DNA of 64,000 nucleotides from Lysinibacillus fusiformis. Lineage in GTDB: Bacteria > Bacillota > Bacilli > Bacillales_A > Planococcaceae. A program made the position numbers and the translations under genes. The notes under the pieces were generated by a model. The model was not told where the DNA came from and did no database searches. It saw nothing but the letters and a program-made list of their open reading frames with translations. The stretch lies in assembly GCA_030027265.1 (NCBI GenBank), contig JASENG010000008.1, positions 124,001-188,000 on the forward strand. Direction: 5' to 3'. Below, one piece after another: positions 42,552 to 51,492 of this stretch (its first letter is position 1; each line of letters opens with the position of its first letter).

Positions 42552-43931
42552 TTATTTATTTTTCAAAGTTAATTTTGCGACAATTTCCACTCTCGCGGTT
42601 TGAGGGAACATATCCACTGGTTGGATGTAGTCCACTTGATAAAGTTTTGTTAATTCTTGCAGGTCTTTTGCAAAGGTTGATGGGTTGCAAGATGTATAAA
42701 CAAAACGCTTTGGTTTTATCTTCATTACTGTTTTGATAAAGCTTGGAGCCAGCCCTGTACGTGGAGGATCTACCGTTACAACATCTGGAATGAATCCTTC
42801 GCGTTTCCATTTTGCCAACCAATCTTCCGCAGTCCCGGTGTAGTAACGGGCATGCTTGTAGCCGTGGTTGCGGGCATTTTTCTTTGCATCATCGATACTT
42901 TCAGGAACGACATCCATTCCACGAACTTCTTTTGCTTTTGGAGCCAGCCATAAGCCGATTGTTCCCACTCCACAATAAGCATCCACTACTTTTTCTTTGC
43001 CAGTTAATTCTGCAGCTTTTTTGATTTCATCGTAAAGATGGACTGTTTGCTCTGGGTTTAATTGGAAGAAGGCGCGGGAAGATAGATCAAATGCCAGCTC
43101 GCCTAACTTTTCGTGAATTGTTTCTTTCCCGTACAATACAATCGTCTCATCCCCATAAATTAGAGATGTTTTTTCACGATTAATATTTTGAGTAATGGAA
43201 ACGATGCTTGGATCGATTTTAAGCATGCGTTCAATTAGTTCATCTTTATGTGGGATATCTTTTCTAGTTGTTACTAAACAAACTTGTGTTTCGCCAGTTT
43301 TCATAGCAGTGCGAACGACGATTGTTCGCACCAATCCATCCAGGCTTTTGCCGTCAAAAATTGTGATATTTAATTTTTGTAAGATTTTTCGTGTAGCAAC
43401 TGTTATTTTTGACGTTAATGGATGTTGAACAGCACAATCATTTATGTTCAATAATTTATTTGTTCCTTCCGCATAAAGGCCTGCGTATACACGTTTTCCT
43501 TCTTTACGAACCTGGAAGGAGCTTTTGTTTCGGTAATGCCAAGGATTGTCCATCCCGATTGTTGGTCGAATATCCGCTGTTTCGGCAATGTTTTTCACAT
43601 ACTTCTCCAGAGATTGCACGACCATATCGCGCTTTTCCTTTAGCTGACCTTCATATGTTAGGTGCTGAAGCTGACAGCCGCCACACTCGTGATAGACTGG
43701 GCAGCTTGGTTCTTGACGGTGTTTTGAAGCTTTTCGTACATTTAAAACCTCTGCTTCAGCAAAATTGCGTTGTACTTTCGATACTTTTACCGTTACTTCT
43801 TCACCAGGCAATGCACCTTTTACAAATACCACATTGCGTTTGTAAAAGCCTACACCTTCCCCATTAATACCTAATCTCTTTATAGTTAAAGGAAATTTTT
43901 GTCCTATTTCCATCAATACTTTATCGCTCAA
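42552..43931 (-). CDS. rlmCD: 23S rRNA (uracil-5-)-methyltransferase RlmCD type
   Basis: A 459-residue SAM-dependent RNA methyltransferase. An N-terminal TRAM domain ([20 protein letters not shown]) is followed by the 4Fe-4S cysteines ([10 protein letters not shown]) and the class I fold with [24 protein letters not shown] and the catalytic Cys in [15 protein letters not shown]. In B. subtilis YefA (RlmCD) makes m5U747 and m5U1939. The start is a TTG at 43931 with AAAGGA upstream; an ATG at 43913 is the alternative. Confidence 0.9.
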   Translation of the reverse strand: MSDKVLMEIGQKFPLTIKRLGINGEGVGFYKRNVVFVKGALPGEEVTVKVSKVQRNFAEAEVLNVRKASKHRQEPSCPVYHECGGCQLQHLTYEGQLKEKRDMVVQSLEKYVKNIAETADIRPTIGMDNPWHYRNKSSFQVRKEGKRVYAGLYAEGTNKLLNINDCAVQHPLTSKITVATRKILQKLNITIFDGKSLDGLVRTIVVRTAMKTGETQVCLVTTRKDIPHKDELIERMLKIDPSIVSITQNINREKTSLIYGDETIVLYGKETIHEKLGELAFDLSSRAFFQLNPEQTVHLYDEIKKAAELTGKEKVVDAYCGVGTIGLWLAPKAKEVRGMDVVPESIDDAKKNARNHGYKHARYYTGTAEDWLAKWKREGFIPDVVTVDPPRTGLAPSFIKTVMKIKPKRFVYTSCNPSTFAKDLQELTKLYQVDYIQPVDMFPQTARVEIVAKLTLKNK

Positions 43932-44111
43932 AAGCGTTCACGTCCTTTAATAAGTTCATCTAATCATTATAACGAAGCTAGGACTTTAAGCAAATGAATA
44001 AATATTTCCTGTCTATTCAAGTGATTCCTTTTTACTGAAGTTTGAATTGTGCGATTTTTTGGGTGGATAAATTTTAATTTTCATGATATCTTTGTAACCA
44101 ATTAAATAAAT

Positions 44112-44237
44112 TCCTTCGGGGTCGGGTGAAATTCCCAATCGACGGTGATGAAGTTCAAACTTCTAAGCCCGTGAGCTCATGTGAGCAGGATTTGGTGCGA
44201 ATCCAAAGCCGACAGTATAGTCTGGATGGGAGAAGGA
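44112..44237 (+). promoter_or_regulatory. FMN riboswitch, first copy
   Basis: A full RFN element: P1 TCCTTC (44112-44117) with GAAGGA (44232-44237), and the conserved GGGGTCGGGTGAAATTCCCA, CGACGGTGATGAAG, AAGCCCGTGAGCTC, GCAGGATTTGGTG and CCGACAGTATAGTCTGGATG. No gene follows it directly. Its own terminator lies at 44361-44390. The aptamer stretch GACGGTGATG is complementary (one bulge) to CATCCCGTC, the left arm of that terminator, a plausible antiterminator. Confidence 0.93.
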
Positions 44238-44360
44238 GCAAAGTACAACTATGGCACTTGTTATTGGTCTTTTCGACATGCCAAGTTTTCTAATAGGTAA
44301 ATCATTAAAAATGGAACTTTTAATGGTTATTTGCTATTTGATTTTTTGCTATGCTTTTTC

Positions 44361-44390
44361 ATCCCGTCACCCAAATGACGGGATTTTTTA
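44361..44390 (+). terminator. Expression-platform terminator of first FMN riboswitch
   Basis: ATCCCGTCA pairs perfectly with TGACGGGAT around CCCAAA, followed by TTTTT. Confidence 0.9.
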
Positions 44391-44412
44391 TTTAATCACA
44401 AATTTAATAATA

Positions 44413-44537
44413 TCCTTCGGGGTCGGGTGAAATTCCCAATCGACGGTGATGAAGCAAAGCTTCTAAGCCCGTGAGCTCTTATGAGCAGGATTTGGTGTGA
44501 ATCCAAAGCCGACAGTATAGTCTGGATGGGAGAAGGA
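44413..44537 (+). promoter_or_regulatory. FMN riboswitch, second copy
   Basis: Nearly identical to the first copy 300 bp upstream: all conserved blocks are unchanged, and differences are confined to two hairpin loops and one base (GGTGTG for GGTGCG). P1 TCCTTC (44413-44418) pairs with GAAGGA (44532-44537). It precedes a separate terminator (44604-44636) and then ribE. Confidence 0.93.
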
Positions 44538-44603
44538 TGAATTGTGGCTCTTTTTGAAAATCTGTTTTCAAAAGGATTATTTAACTATGCCATAAATACT
44601 CCC

Positions 44604-44636
44604 AAACTCCTTAGGTATTCTTAAGGGGTTTTTTAT
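44604..44636 (+). terminator. Expression-platform terminator of second FMN riboswitch
   Basis: AAACTCCTTA pairs with TAAGGGGTTT, followed by TTTTATTTTT. Its left arm TCCTT could instead pair with the riboswitch 3' strand AAGGA. Confidence 0.85.
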
Positions 44637-44657
44637 TTTTAGTAAAGAGGTGAGTAA

Positions 44658-45296
44658 ATGTTTACAGGCATTATTGAAGATCAAGGAAAAGTTACGGCTA
44701 TTAAAAAAGATGTAAACAGTATGCGATTAACGATCGAAACGCCCGAAATTGTTTCAGATGCACATCTGGGTGATAGCATCGCTGTGAATGGGGTATGTCT
44801 AACCATTAACCACTTTAACAAAACGGAAATGACGGTAGATGTTATGCCTGAAACAGTAAAGGCGACTACAATCCATACACTGAAATTAGGTGACCTTGTT
44901 AATCTTGAGCGTGCAATGGGGGCAAATGGCAGATTTGGCGGACATATTGTTTCAGGTCATGTGGATGGAGTGGGAGAAATCAAATCAATAAGACCGGTAT
45001 CGAATGCTGTTTATATCGAAATCGAAATGGCTGATGAACTTTTATCAAATTGTATACCGAAGGGTTCTATCACTATTGATGGGACTAGCTTAACACTTTT
45101 TCAAGTATCTAATACCAGTGTAACGGTTTCGCTGATTCCCCATACCTATGCAGAAACGATTTTGGGACGAAAAGGTGTTGGTGAACAGGTCAATATAGAA
45201 ACAGACCTTCTAGGAAAGTATGTTTCACATCATTTAAATAAGACTGAACGAAATTCAAATATAACAGTAGATTTTTTAAGACAGAATGGATTTTAA
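44658..45296 (+). CDS. ribE: Riboflavin synthase, alpha subunit
   Basis: A 212-residue protein of two similar lumazine-binding halves, beginning MFTGIIEDQGKV, with GRFGGHIVSGHVDG in the first half and GSITIDGTSLT in the second. It dismutates 6,7-dimethyl-8-ribityllumazine to riboflavin. AGAGGTG precedes the ATG. It is the first gene after the tandem FMN riboswitches, where Bacillus normally has ribD. Confidence 0.95.
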   Translation: MFTGIIEDQGKVTAIKKDVNSMRLTIETPEIVSDAHLGDSIAVNGVCLTINHFNKTEMTVDVMPETVKATTIHTLKLGDLVNLERAMGANGRFGGHIVSGHVDGVGEIKSIRPVSNAVYIEIEMADELLSNCIPKGSITIDGTSLTLFQVSNTSVTVSLIPHTYAETILGRKGVGEQVNIETDLLGKYVSHHLNKTERNSNITVDFLRQNGF

Positions 45297-45314
45297 AAAG
45301 GCGGTGGCATCACA

Positions 45315-45941
45315 GTGCTAAATACAATAGAAGAAGCTTTGTTCGAATTGAAGTCAGGAAAAATCGTTATCGTAGTAGATGATGAAAATCGGGAAAACGA
45401 AGGTGATTTAGTCGTTCTAGCTGAGCATGCAACGCCTGAAAATATTAATTTTATGGCGACTTTTGGTAGAGGGTTAATTTGTACGCCTATTACTGAAGAA
45501 CGTGCAAAAAAACTAGAGTTGCCCGCAATGGTTGTAAATAATACGGACAACCATCAAACTGCCTTTACAGTTAGTGTTGATCATATAGATACAACTACTG
45601 GCATTAGTGCCTATGAACGTTCTGTTACCATTCTTCAGATAATCAATGAGGATGCGGCACCGAGTCATTTTAGAAGACCTGGACATGTTTTCCCATTAGT
45701 CGCCAAAGCAAATGGGGTGCTTGAAAGAAGAGGGCATACTGAAGCAGCGGTTGATTTAGCGAGAGCTTGTGGAAGTTACCCAGCTGGCGTGATTTGCGAA
45801 ATCATGGGAGATGATGGTGAGATGCTGCGGTTGGATGGATTATTGGAGTTTGCCGATCAACATGGATTAAAAATCATCTCCATAGAAGATTTGGTGAGCT
45901 ATTTTGAAGAACATGCGAGCAATATTTTAATCAGTGAATAA
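45315..45941 (+). CDS. ribB: 3,4-dihydroxy-2-butanone-4-phosphate synthase
   Basis: A 208-residue protein that makes the four-carbon precursor of lumazine from ribulose 5-phosphate. Motifs [31 protein letters not shown] and [12 protein letters not shown] are intact. In Bacillus this domain is fused to GTP cyclohydrolase II (ribBA, about 400 residues); here the protein ends at the end of the RibB domain with a stop codon, and the next gene is ribH. GTG start behind GGCGGTGG. Confidence 0.93.
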   Translation: MLNTIEEALFELKSGKIVIVVDDENRENEGDLVVLAEHATPENINFMATFGRGLICTPITEERAKKLELPAMVVNNTDNHQTAFTVSVDHIDTTTGISAYERSVTILQIINEDAAPSHFRRPGHVFPLVAKANGVLERRGHTEAAVDLARACGSYPAGVICEIMGDDGEMLRLDGLLEFADQHGLKIISIEDLVSYFEEHASNILISE

Positions 45942-45985
45942 AAAATTTAGAATTTTAAAATGGAATATAAAGGGAGCTTATAAAA

Positions 45986-46453
45986 ATGGGAAAATTATTC
46001 GAAGCAAATTTAATCGGAACAGACTTGAAAATTGGTGTTGTAGTTGGTCGTTTTAATGACTTTATTACGTCAAAATTAGTTGATGGAGCTCTAGATGGGC
46101 TGAAAAGACATGGAGTGGCAGAAGAGAATATTGATATTGCTTGGGTACCGGGGGCTTTTGAAGTACCATTTATCGCAAAGCAAATGGTTGAAACAGGAGA
46201 ATATGACGCGGTTATTGGACTTGGGACAGTGATTCGCGGGGCAACCAGCCATTATGATTATGTAAATAATGAAGCAGCAAAAGGCATTGCCAGCGTTTCC
46301 TTAAATTCGAATGTGCCGGTGATTTTCGGTATCGTCACAACGGAAAACATTGAGCAAGCGATTGAAAGAGCAGGAACCAAAGCAGGGAACAAAGGGTATG
46401 ATTCCGCAGTATCTGCCATCGAAATGGCCAATTTGAAGAAAATGTTCAAATAA
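45986..46453 (+). CDS. ribH: 6,7-dimethyl-8-ribityllumazine synthase
   Basis: A 155-residue lumazine synthase that joins the RibB product with the pyrimidine intermediate; it forms icosahedral capsids in Bacillus. [50 protein letters not shown] and [17 protein letters not shown] are all typical. AAAGGGAGC precedes the ATG. Last gene of the three-gene operon. Confidence 0.95.
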   Translation: MGKLFEANLIGTDLKIGVVVGRFNDFITSKLVDGALDGLKRHGVAEENIDIAWVPGAFEVPFIAKQMVETGEYDAVIGLGTVIRGATSHYDYVNNEAAKGIASVSLNSNVPVIFGIVTTENIEQAIERAGTKAGNKGYDSAVSAIEMANLKKMFK

Positions 46454-46458
46454 TAAAA

Positions 46459-46494
46459 TAGGGATTCTCGTTTTGTGCGAGAATCCCTTGCTTT
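46459..46494. terminator. Terminator between ribH and pdaA
   Basis: AGGGATTCTCG pairs with CGAGAATCCCT. The convergent pdaA stop codon is at its right edge. Confidence 0.8.
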
Positions 46495-47284
46495 ACTCCA
46501 ATACTTGATCCATTACTAAATCATCTATTGAACCAAAGGTATAGCCTTCTTTTTTGGCATCTTCGATAAACTTCGGAAGCGCTTCTGCATTATGCTTTGC
46601 AACAGTATGCATGAGGATGAGTGCACCGGGATGCAATTGACTCATTAATTCATCATAGGCATATTCCCACCCAACGTTAGCATCATCGTTCCAATCGACA
46701 AAAGCAGTATCCCAGAAAATATAGGTATAGCCGTTATTGTTCCCAACTTCCAATACATTTTCATTAAAAATGCCTTTAGGAGGACGAACGTAATATGTAC
46801 GTTTTAGTCCAGTCGTTTCTTTTAGTCGTTTATCAAATTTTTTTAGCTCTTTTAGTATTCCTTCCTGTGACAATTTCGATAAGTCAGGATGGCCATATGT
46901 GTGATTGCCGATTATATGTCCTTCATCAATCATTCTTTTTACTAAGTCATTTGCACTTTCCAAATAATGACCAGCCAGGAAAAAGGCTGCTGGTACTTCT
47001 TCTTTCTTTAAAGTGTCCAGTATAGATTCTGTATATCCGTTTTCAAAGCCGCTATCAAAAGTTAAATAAACAATTTTTTTATTTGGATCTCCTCTATAGA
47101 AAGCGCCGTGTTTTTTTAAGATTTCTTCAAAGTTAGCCCCTGCATCAACAGGCTTTCCATCCTTTGATTTAGCGAAGCCCCAATGGTACGCGTCTGCATT
47201 TGCAACATCTGGTTTAACAAAACTAAAGGCAATGGCAAAAACAATTGCACACAATGTTAAACCAAATATGTGATGTTTCCACAT
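46493..47284 (-). CDS. pdaA: Peptidoglycan de-N-acetylase PdaA
   Basis: A 263-residue exported polysaccharide deacetylase, the same length as B. subtilis PdaA. A signal or anchor segment covers about 5-23. Then YHWGFAKSKDGKPVDAG, the NodB motif TFDSGFENG, HTYGHPDLSKL and RPPKGIFNE follow. It removes the acetyl group that allows muramic-delta-lactam to form in spore cortex, needed for germination. Expression in the forespore is expected. AAGGAGG is 12 bases before the ATG. Confidence 0.92.
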   Translation of the reverse strand: MWKHHIFGLTLCAIVFAIAFSFVKPDVANADAYHWGFAKSKDGKPVDAGANFEEILKKHGAFYRGDPNKKIVYLTFDSGFENGYTESILDTLKKEEVPAAFFLAGHYLESANDLVKRMIDEGHIIGNHTYGHPDLSKLSQEGILKELKKFDKRLKETTGLKRTYYVRPPKGIFNENVLEVGNNNGYTYIFWDTAFVDWNDDANVGWEYAYDELMSQLHPGALILMHTVAKHNAEALPKFIEDAKKEGYTFGSIDDLVMDQVLE

Positions 47285-47449
47285 AAAGAACTTTAGCCTC
47301 CTTTTTGCTTATATTGTGCGAAATCAATTTCTTTATGCTAACCGAACAAGATTTTTACTTTCTGAAATAAGTAGTAGGATATACATCTGATTTTCTAAAA
47401 TGAAACAAACTAAAAAAACATGTATACTTACTTTAGAAGGAGTGTTTGT

Positions 47450-48259
47450 ATGCAGGTCATCTCAAAAATAGGACGACAAAAAAACAATCCAGAACGGTAC
47501 AATATTTATTTAAATGATACATATGCATTTGCGGTGGACGAATCAACCCTTATTAAGTTTGGCTTAACAAAAGGAAAAGTACTCGAACAATTTGATATTG
47601 ATGAAATTACTTATGAGGATGAAATTTCCAAAGCCTTTAATCGAGCATTGAACTTTTTAAGCTACCAGATGCGCAGCGAATTTGAAGTGAAAAAGAAGCT
47701 GTTGGATGCTGGTTTTGGTGAATCGGTTGTGTTGGAGGCAATTAGAAAACTCGAGAAATTAGGTTTTCTAAATGATGAAACTTATTCGAAAGCTCTTTTG
47801 GAAACAAAGAAAAAAACGGCTAAAAAAGGGCCGAGAGCCATTAAACAAGATCTCATTAAAAAAGGAATCGATAAGGAAACACAAAATAAGGTGCTCGATT
47901 CTTTTACACATAAAGAGCAACTCTCAATCGCAATGGAGTTAGCGCAAAAGGCTGTACGTGCCAACCAAAATAAAACACCAATGCAAATAAAGCAAAAAAT
48001 CCAGGATGTCTTAATGAGAAAAGGATATTCTTTTTCAATTACAATCGAAATACTTGACCAAATTAAGCTAGAGCGAGAAGATGATGATTGGTACGAAATG
48101 ATAGAACTTCAAGGCGAGAAGCTTTGGAGAAAATATGCTGCCAAGCTGACAGGCAATGACCTAAGAATGAAAATAAAACAAGCCTTATATCAAAAAGGCT
48201 TTCCAATAGAAGTAATTGACCGCTTTCTAGATGAAAAGGAGACAGAACAAAATGACTGA
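47450..48259 (+). CDS. recX: Recombination regulator RecX
   Basis: A 269-residue, all-helical three-repeat protein that modulates RecA filaments. ALNFLSYQMRSEFEVKKKLL, LEKLGFLNDETYSKALLE and AKKGPRAIKQDLIKKGI are the RecX hallmarks. I chose the ATG at 47450 behind AGAAGGAGTG. It overlaps yfhH by eight bases, the same order as in B. subtilis. Confidence 0.92.
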   Translation: MQVISKIGRQKNNPERYNIYLNDTYAFAVDESTLIKFGLTKGKVLEQFDIDEITYEDEISKAFNRALNFLSYQMRSEFEVKKKLLDAGFGESVVLEAIRKLEKLGFLNDETYSKALLETKKKTAKKGPRAIKQDLIKKGIDKETQNKVLDSFTHKEQLSIAMELAQKAVRANQNKTPMQIKQKIQDVLMRKGYSFSITIEILDQIKLEREDDDWYEMIELQGEKLWRKYAAKLTGNDLRMKIKQALYQKGFPIEVIDRFLDEKETEQND

Positions 48260-48581
48260 AAAAAGTTATGCTGAAATGACTGAACAAGAACTAAGAGAAG
48301 AGATTGCAAAGCTGAAAGAAAAAGCGAGAAAAGCAGAACAGCTGGGCATTGTTAATGAATATGCTGTCTATGAAAGAAAGGCTACGATGGCTGCCGCTTA
48401 TTTGATTGATCCTAAAACAATCGTTAAAGGTGAAATGTACCGAATCGATGGGGCACCGGGAGAGTTTTTTAAAGTGGAATATTTAAAAGGCCGCTTTGCA
48501 TGGGGCTACCGTTTAGGCGGGGATCGATTTGAAGAAGCATTGCCAATTTCAATACTTTTGCCAATGAAGGTAGGGAAATAA
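48252..48581 (+). CDS. yfhH: YfhH family protein (DUF1811)
   Basis: A 109-residue protein with an N-terminal helical hairpin (MTEQELREEIAKLKEKARKA) and a C-terminal small beta domain (GEMYRIDGAPGEFFKVEYLK). Function unknown; conserved beside recX in Bacillus. ATG at 48252 inside the recX end, with AAAAGGAGA upstream. Confidence 0.88.
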   Translation: MTEKSYAEMTEQELREEIAKLKEKARKAEQLGIVNEYAVYERKATMAAAYLIDPKTIVKGEMYRIDGAPGEFFKVEYLKGRFAWGYRLGGDRFEEALPISILLPMKVGK

Positions 48582-48582
48582 C

Positions 48583-48861
48583 ATGAATGCAAATCATTCA
48601 ATTGAACAGCTGACACAGACTCTGGCTGAGAAAAACCCAAATCTTTCTGTAAATAAAGCGCGTACATGGATCGAGCTATTATGGTCGGATTTTGAATCCA
48701 CATACGCCAAAGCTGGGTACGATTACCGAGGAGCGGAATACACGGAAAAAATAATTCAGCAGTGGATAGCAAGCTACGGCGATAAAATCCACGAATTTGC
48801 AGGGAGAAATCCAAAATACGCACATCTTTTGGATGCGAGCGATGATGAAAAGCTGCAATAG
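48583..48861 (+). CDS. yfhJ: YfhJ-like (WVELL) protein
   Basis: A 92-residue acidic protein with the WVELL-type motif as ARTWIELLWSDFESTYAKAG, and KIIQQWIASYG. Function unknown; neighbouring recX and yfhH are conserved in order. It starts one base after yfhH, with a GTAGGGAA ribosome site. Confidence 0.85.
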   Translation: MNANHSIEQLTQTLAEKNPNLSVNKARTWIELLWSDFESTYAKAGYDYRGAEYTEKIIQQWIASYGDKIHEFAGRNPKYAHLLDASDDEKLQ

Positions 48862-48937
48862 TTAGTCTGTATATAATGATAAAAGGATTTGTCCCAAAAA
48901 GAAGAGGACAGCTCCTTATAAATTTTTTAATAACAAT

Positions 48938-49240
48938 GTCTAGAGGAAGGTGCAAGCTCCGAGAAAACTTCAGAGCTGGTCGAGCACTTTTTGCTTTTCT
49001 TTGTCTAGCTGCAGGTGCAAGCACCTCCACAATTTCAGAATCGCCGGCAAGGACCAAAAGCGTCCTTTTGTCGATTCCTCCAATTGTGTTCGAAGCTGGT
49101 CGAGCACCTTTCGCTTTTCTTTGTCCAGCTGCAGGTGCTAGCTCCTCCACAATTTCAGAATCGCCGGCAAGGACCAAAAGCGTCCTTTTGTCGATTCCTC
49201 CAATTGTGTTCGAAGCTAGTCAAGCACCTTTAGCTTTTCT
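48938..49240. repeat. 120-bp tandem repeat, two full copies plus a partial
   Basis: Bases about 49001-49120 recur at 49121-49240 with very few changes; a shortened copy lacking the middle lies at 48938-49000. Each unit opens TTGTC(T/C)AGCTGCAGGTGC and closes GCTTTTCT. Inside, CACAATT, GAATCG and AGGAC pair in order with GTCCT, CGATTC and AATTGTG, a long hairpin. The repeat fills the space between yfhJ and the convergent yfhP. Confidence 0.88.
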
Positions 49241-49241
49241 G

Positions 49242-50228
49242 TTAGTCACTGGCTCCTATTTGCAGCTTTTGCTGTAACTTATCTTCGCTAAAAATCCAGC
49301 CAGTGTAAGAATTGACGATGTTTAGCTCTTCATCAACGTGGGCTACAGCAACAAATGGATAGTGATCATTACTGCGGTAGCGCAAATCAATCAATCGAAC
49401 TTCGGTAAGGTTGTTTTCGAGCTCGGAAATTTCCCATCGATATAATGGAGAAAAGGATAAGAACGCACTCAAATTCGAATCCTGAAGCGCTTTTTCAACA
49501 ATTGGCGTCTTTGGAATCGGATGAATTTCAAACTTATCATAAATATTAATGGTTCTGCCGTATGCGCGGCCAACGTAATAATGGGTACTCGATTTTGCCG
49601 CCACACGCCAATTGAAAAAACGCATTGTCGGTGCAACAATAACATAGTCTTCATCTTGTATCGTATGATGAACCGCTCTTTTTACGGACGCCTGCAATAT
49701 AAAGCGCAGAATGTAATACATAATGATGATTGCATACATGAGTGAAAACGTTGTGACTGGATCAAAGCCAAATGCCCAAAATAGAATTCCGATACAATGA
49801 ATCCCAAAAATAATCGGATCAAAGGTATTAATGACTCCGAGAGCTACCCATTTTTTGGAGAATGGCCTGAGAGCCTGGGTACCATAGGCGTTAAAAATAT
49901 CTACAAATACATGAAGAAAGACGGCAAGGAAAGTCCAAAGCCATAGGTGCAAGATATTCACATCTCGGAATATTAAACTTAAGATGGCAGTAATTACAAT
50001 TGGCCATAAAATAACTGCTGGAATCGAATGCGTAATTCCACGATGATGGCGAATATAAACCGCATTATTTCGCAATTTTAGGACGGTATCAACATCTGGA
50101 GCCTGTGAACCAATAATCGTTCCTGCCATAACGGCTGCGAATCCCATTGTACTATTTGCTACAACTGGGTCTGCTAAAGCTAATCCTCCTAAAGCAACAC
50201 CCATTACTAAATGTGTGCCCGAATCCAT
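49242..50228 (-). CDS. yfhP: YfhP-like membrane-bound metal-dependent hydrolase
   Basis: A 328-residue member of the YbcI/YdjM (DUF457) family. Conserved HLVMGVALGG, GSQAPDVDTVLKL, RHHRGITHSIPAV and FVDIFNAYGTQALRPFSKKW place metal-binding His/Asp residues between four to five membrane segments; a soluble C-terminal domain follows. Biochemical function unproven. The ATG at 50228 has GAGGAG nine bases before it. Divergent from mutY, as in B. subtilis. Confidence 0.88.
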   Translation of the reverse strand: MDSGTHLVMGVALGGLALADPVVANSTMGFAAVMAGTIIGSQAPDVDTVLKLRNNAVYIRHHRGITHSIPAVILWPIVITAILSLIFRDVNILHLWLWTFLAVFLHVFVDIFNAYGTQALRPFSKKWVALGVINTFDPIIFGIHCIGILFWAFGFDPVTTFSLMYAIIIMYYILRFILQASVKRAVHHTIQDEDYVIVAPTMRFFNWRVAAKSSTHYYVGRAYGRTINIYDKFEIHPIPKTPIVEKALQDSNLSAFLSFSPLYRWEISELENNLTEVRLIDLRYRSNDHYPFVAVAHVDEELNIVNSYTGWIFSEDKLQQKLQIGASD

Positions 50229-50368
50229 TGTTATCAACTCCTCGTATATGGAGGATTGTGGCCATATACTTGACGGTTTGTTTAAATAGAAAATTTAAAA
50301 AAGTTAACTTTATAATAATAATATACCCGAATTTTAGAATTTAAAATCGAAATTTGTCGGAGGATAGG

Positions 50369-51424
50369 ATGAAATATCAATATACTAATGAATTTCGACA
50401 CAATTTGGTCGAATGGTTTAATAATGAAAAACGTGATTTACCATGGAGACGTACAGCAGATCCTTATAAAATCTGGGTTTCCGAAGTAATGCTGCAGCAA
50501 ACAAGAGTCGATACAGTAATACCATATTACAATCGATTTTTAGAAAAATATCCAACAATACAAGATCTTGCTTATGCACCACAAGAGGAATTATTAAAAA
50601 TGTGGGAGGGACTTGGGTATTATTCCAGAGCGCGAAACTTACAGGCCGGTGTGAAAGAGGTCGTGGAAAAGTACGATGCAGTAGTACCGGACAATCGCCA
50701 TGACATCTCTAAGCTAAAAGGTGTCGGCCCCTATACAGCAGGCGCGATTTTAAGTATTGCTTATCAGAAACCAGAGCATGCAGTTGATGGGAATGTCATG
50801 CGTGTATTAAGTCGTGTTCTACATATAGAAGATGATATCGCTGTTCCTAAAACAAGAAAAGTGTTTGAAGAAGCGGTAGAGATGTTAATTGATGAAGAAC
50901 ATCCTGGGGACTTCAACCAAGCATTGATGGATCTTGGAGCTATGATTTGTACACCAACTTCTCCGAAATGCCTGCTCTGTCCGGTAAGGGATTATTGTAT
51001 CGCCTTTAGTGAAGGAGATACAGACAAATTACCAGTCAAATCGAAAAAGGTAAAAACAAAAAAAGTGCAGTTTAAAGTTTTTGCAGCTCGCGACCATCAA
51101 GGGCGATATTTACTAGAAAAACGTCCTAGTGAAGGTTTGTTGGCAGATATGTGGCAGTTCCCCATGATTGAGGTAACGGAGAATTCAATTAGTGAAGATA
51201 CATTCCAGCAAAATTATAATGTCGAGATCACAGCTATTATTGATAAAGAGCTGCTAAAGTTTAAGCATATTTTCTCCCACCTGACATGGGAAATGGATTG
51301 CATGTTGGTAGGAGTTGAACAAAACATGGTGCTTCATGAAAATGTAAAATTCCTATCAGTTGAACAAATAAAGTCTTTGCCGATGCCAGTACCAATGTTG
51401 AAGATTTTGAATGTTCTGAATTAA
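50369..51424 (+). CDS. mutY: A/G-specific adenine glycosylase MutY
   Basis: A 351-residue DNA repair enzyme removing adenine opposite 8-oxoguanine. Catalytic Glu in SEVMLQQTRVDTV, helix-hairpin-helix LKGVGPYTAGAIL, catalytic Asp in AVDGNVMRVLSR, and the 4Fe-4S motif CTPTSPKCLLCPVRDYC. The C-terminal Nudix-like domain (RYLLEKRPSEGLLADMWQFP) reads 8-oxoG. ATG at 50369 after GGAGGATAGG; an earlier TTG overlaps that site. Confidence 0.95.
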   Translation: MKYQYTNEFRHNLVEWFNNEKRDLPWRRTADPYKIWVSEVMLQQTRVDTVIPYYNRFLEKYPTIQDLAYAPQEELLKMWEGLGYYSRARNLQAGVKEVVEKYDAVVPDNRHDISKLKGVGPYTAGAILSIAYQKPEHAVDGNVMRVLSRVLHIEDDIAVPKTRKVFEEAVEMLIDEEHPGDFNQALMDLGAMICTPTSPKCLLCPVRDYCIAFSEGDTDKLPVKSKKVKTKKVQFKVFAARDHQGRYLLEKRPSEGLLADMWQFPMIEVTENSISEDTFQQNYNVEITAIIDKELLKFKHIFSHLTWEMDCMLVGVEQNMVLHENVKFLSVEQIKSLPMPVPMLKILNVLN

Positions 51425-51492
51425 CTTATTTTCGTTTTGTCGAATAAAGTCGACCACTTCCGTCCACAATATTTTTACGGAGGTGATAACAA

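Noticed and set aside
43409-43867. 152-codon plus-strand frame inside rlmCD
   Set aside because: Shadow of the well-supported rlmCD gene on the other strand.
44248-44430. 59-codon frame MALVIGLFDMPSFLIGKSLK... between the two FMN riboswitches
   Set aside because: It runs through the first terminator and into the second riboswitch, has no ribosome site at usual spacing, and its hydrophobic content follows from AT-rich sequence.
48506-49177. 223-codon minus-strand frame across yfhJ and the repeats
   Set aside because: Antisense to yfhJ and the end of yfhH, and repetitive only because of the DNA repeat.
48876-49277. 133-codon frame with repeated 40-residue units
   Set aside because: The protein repeat is a by-product of the 120-bp DNA repeat, which is a multiple of three; related frames stay open too, and no convincing ribosome site is present.
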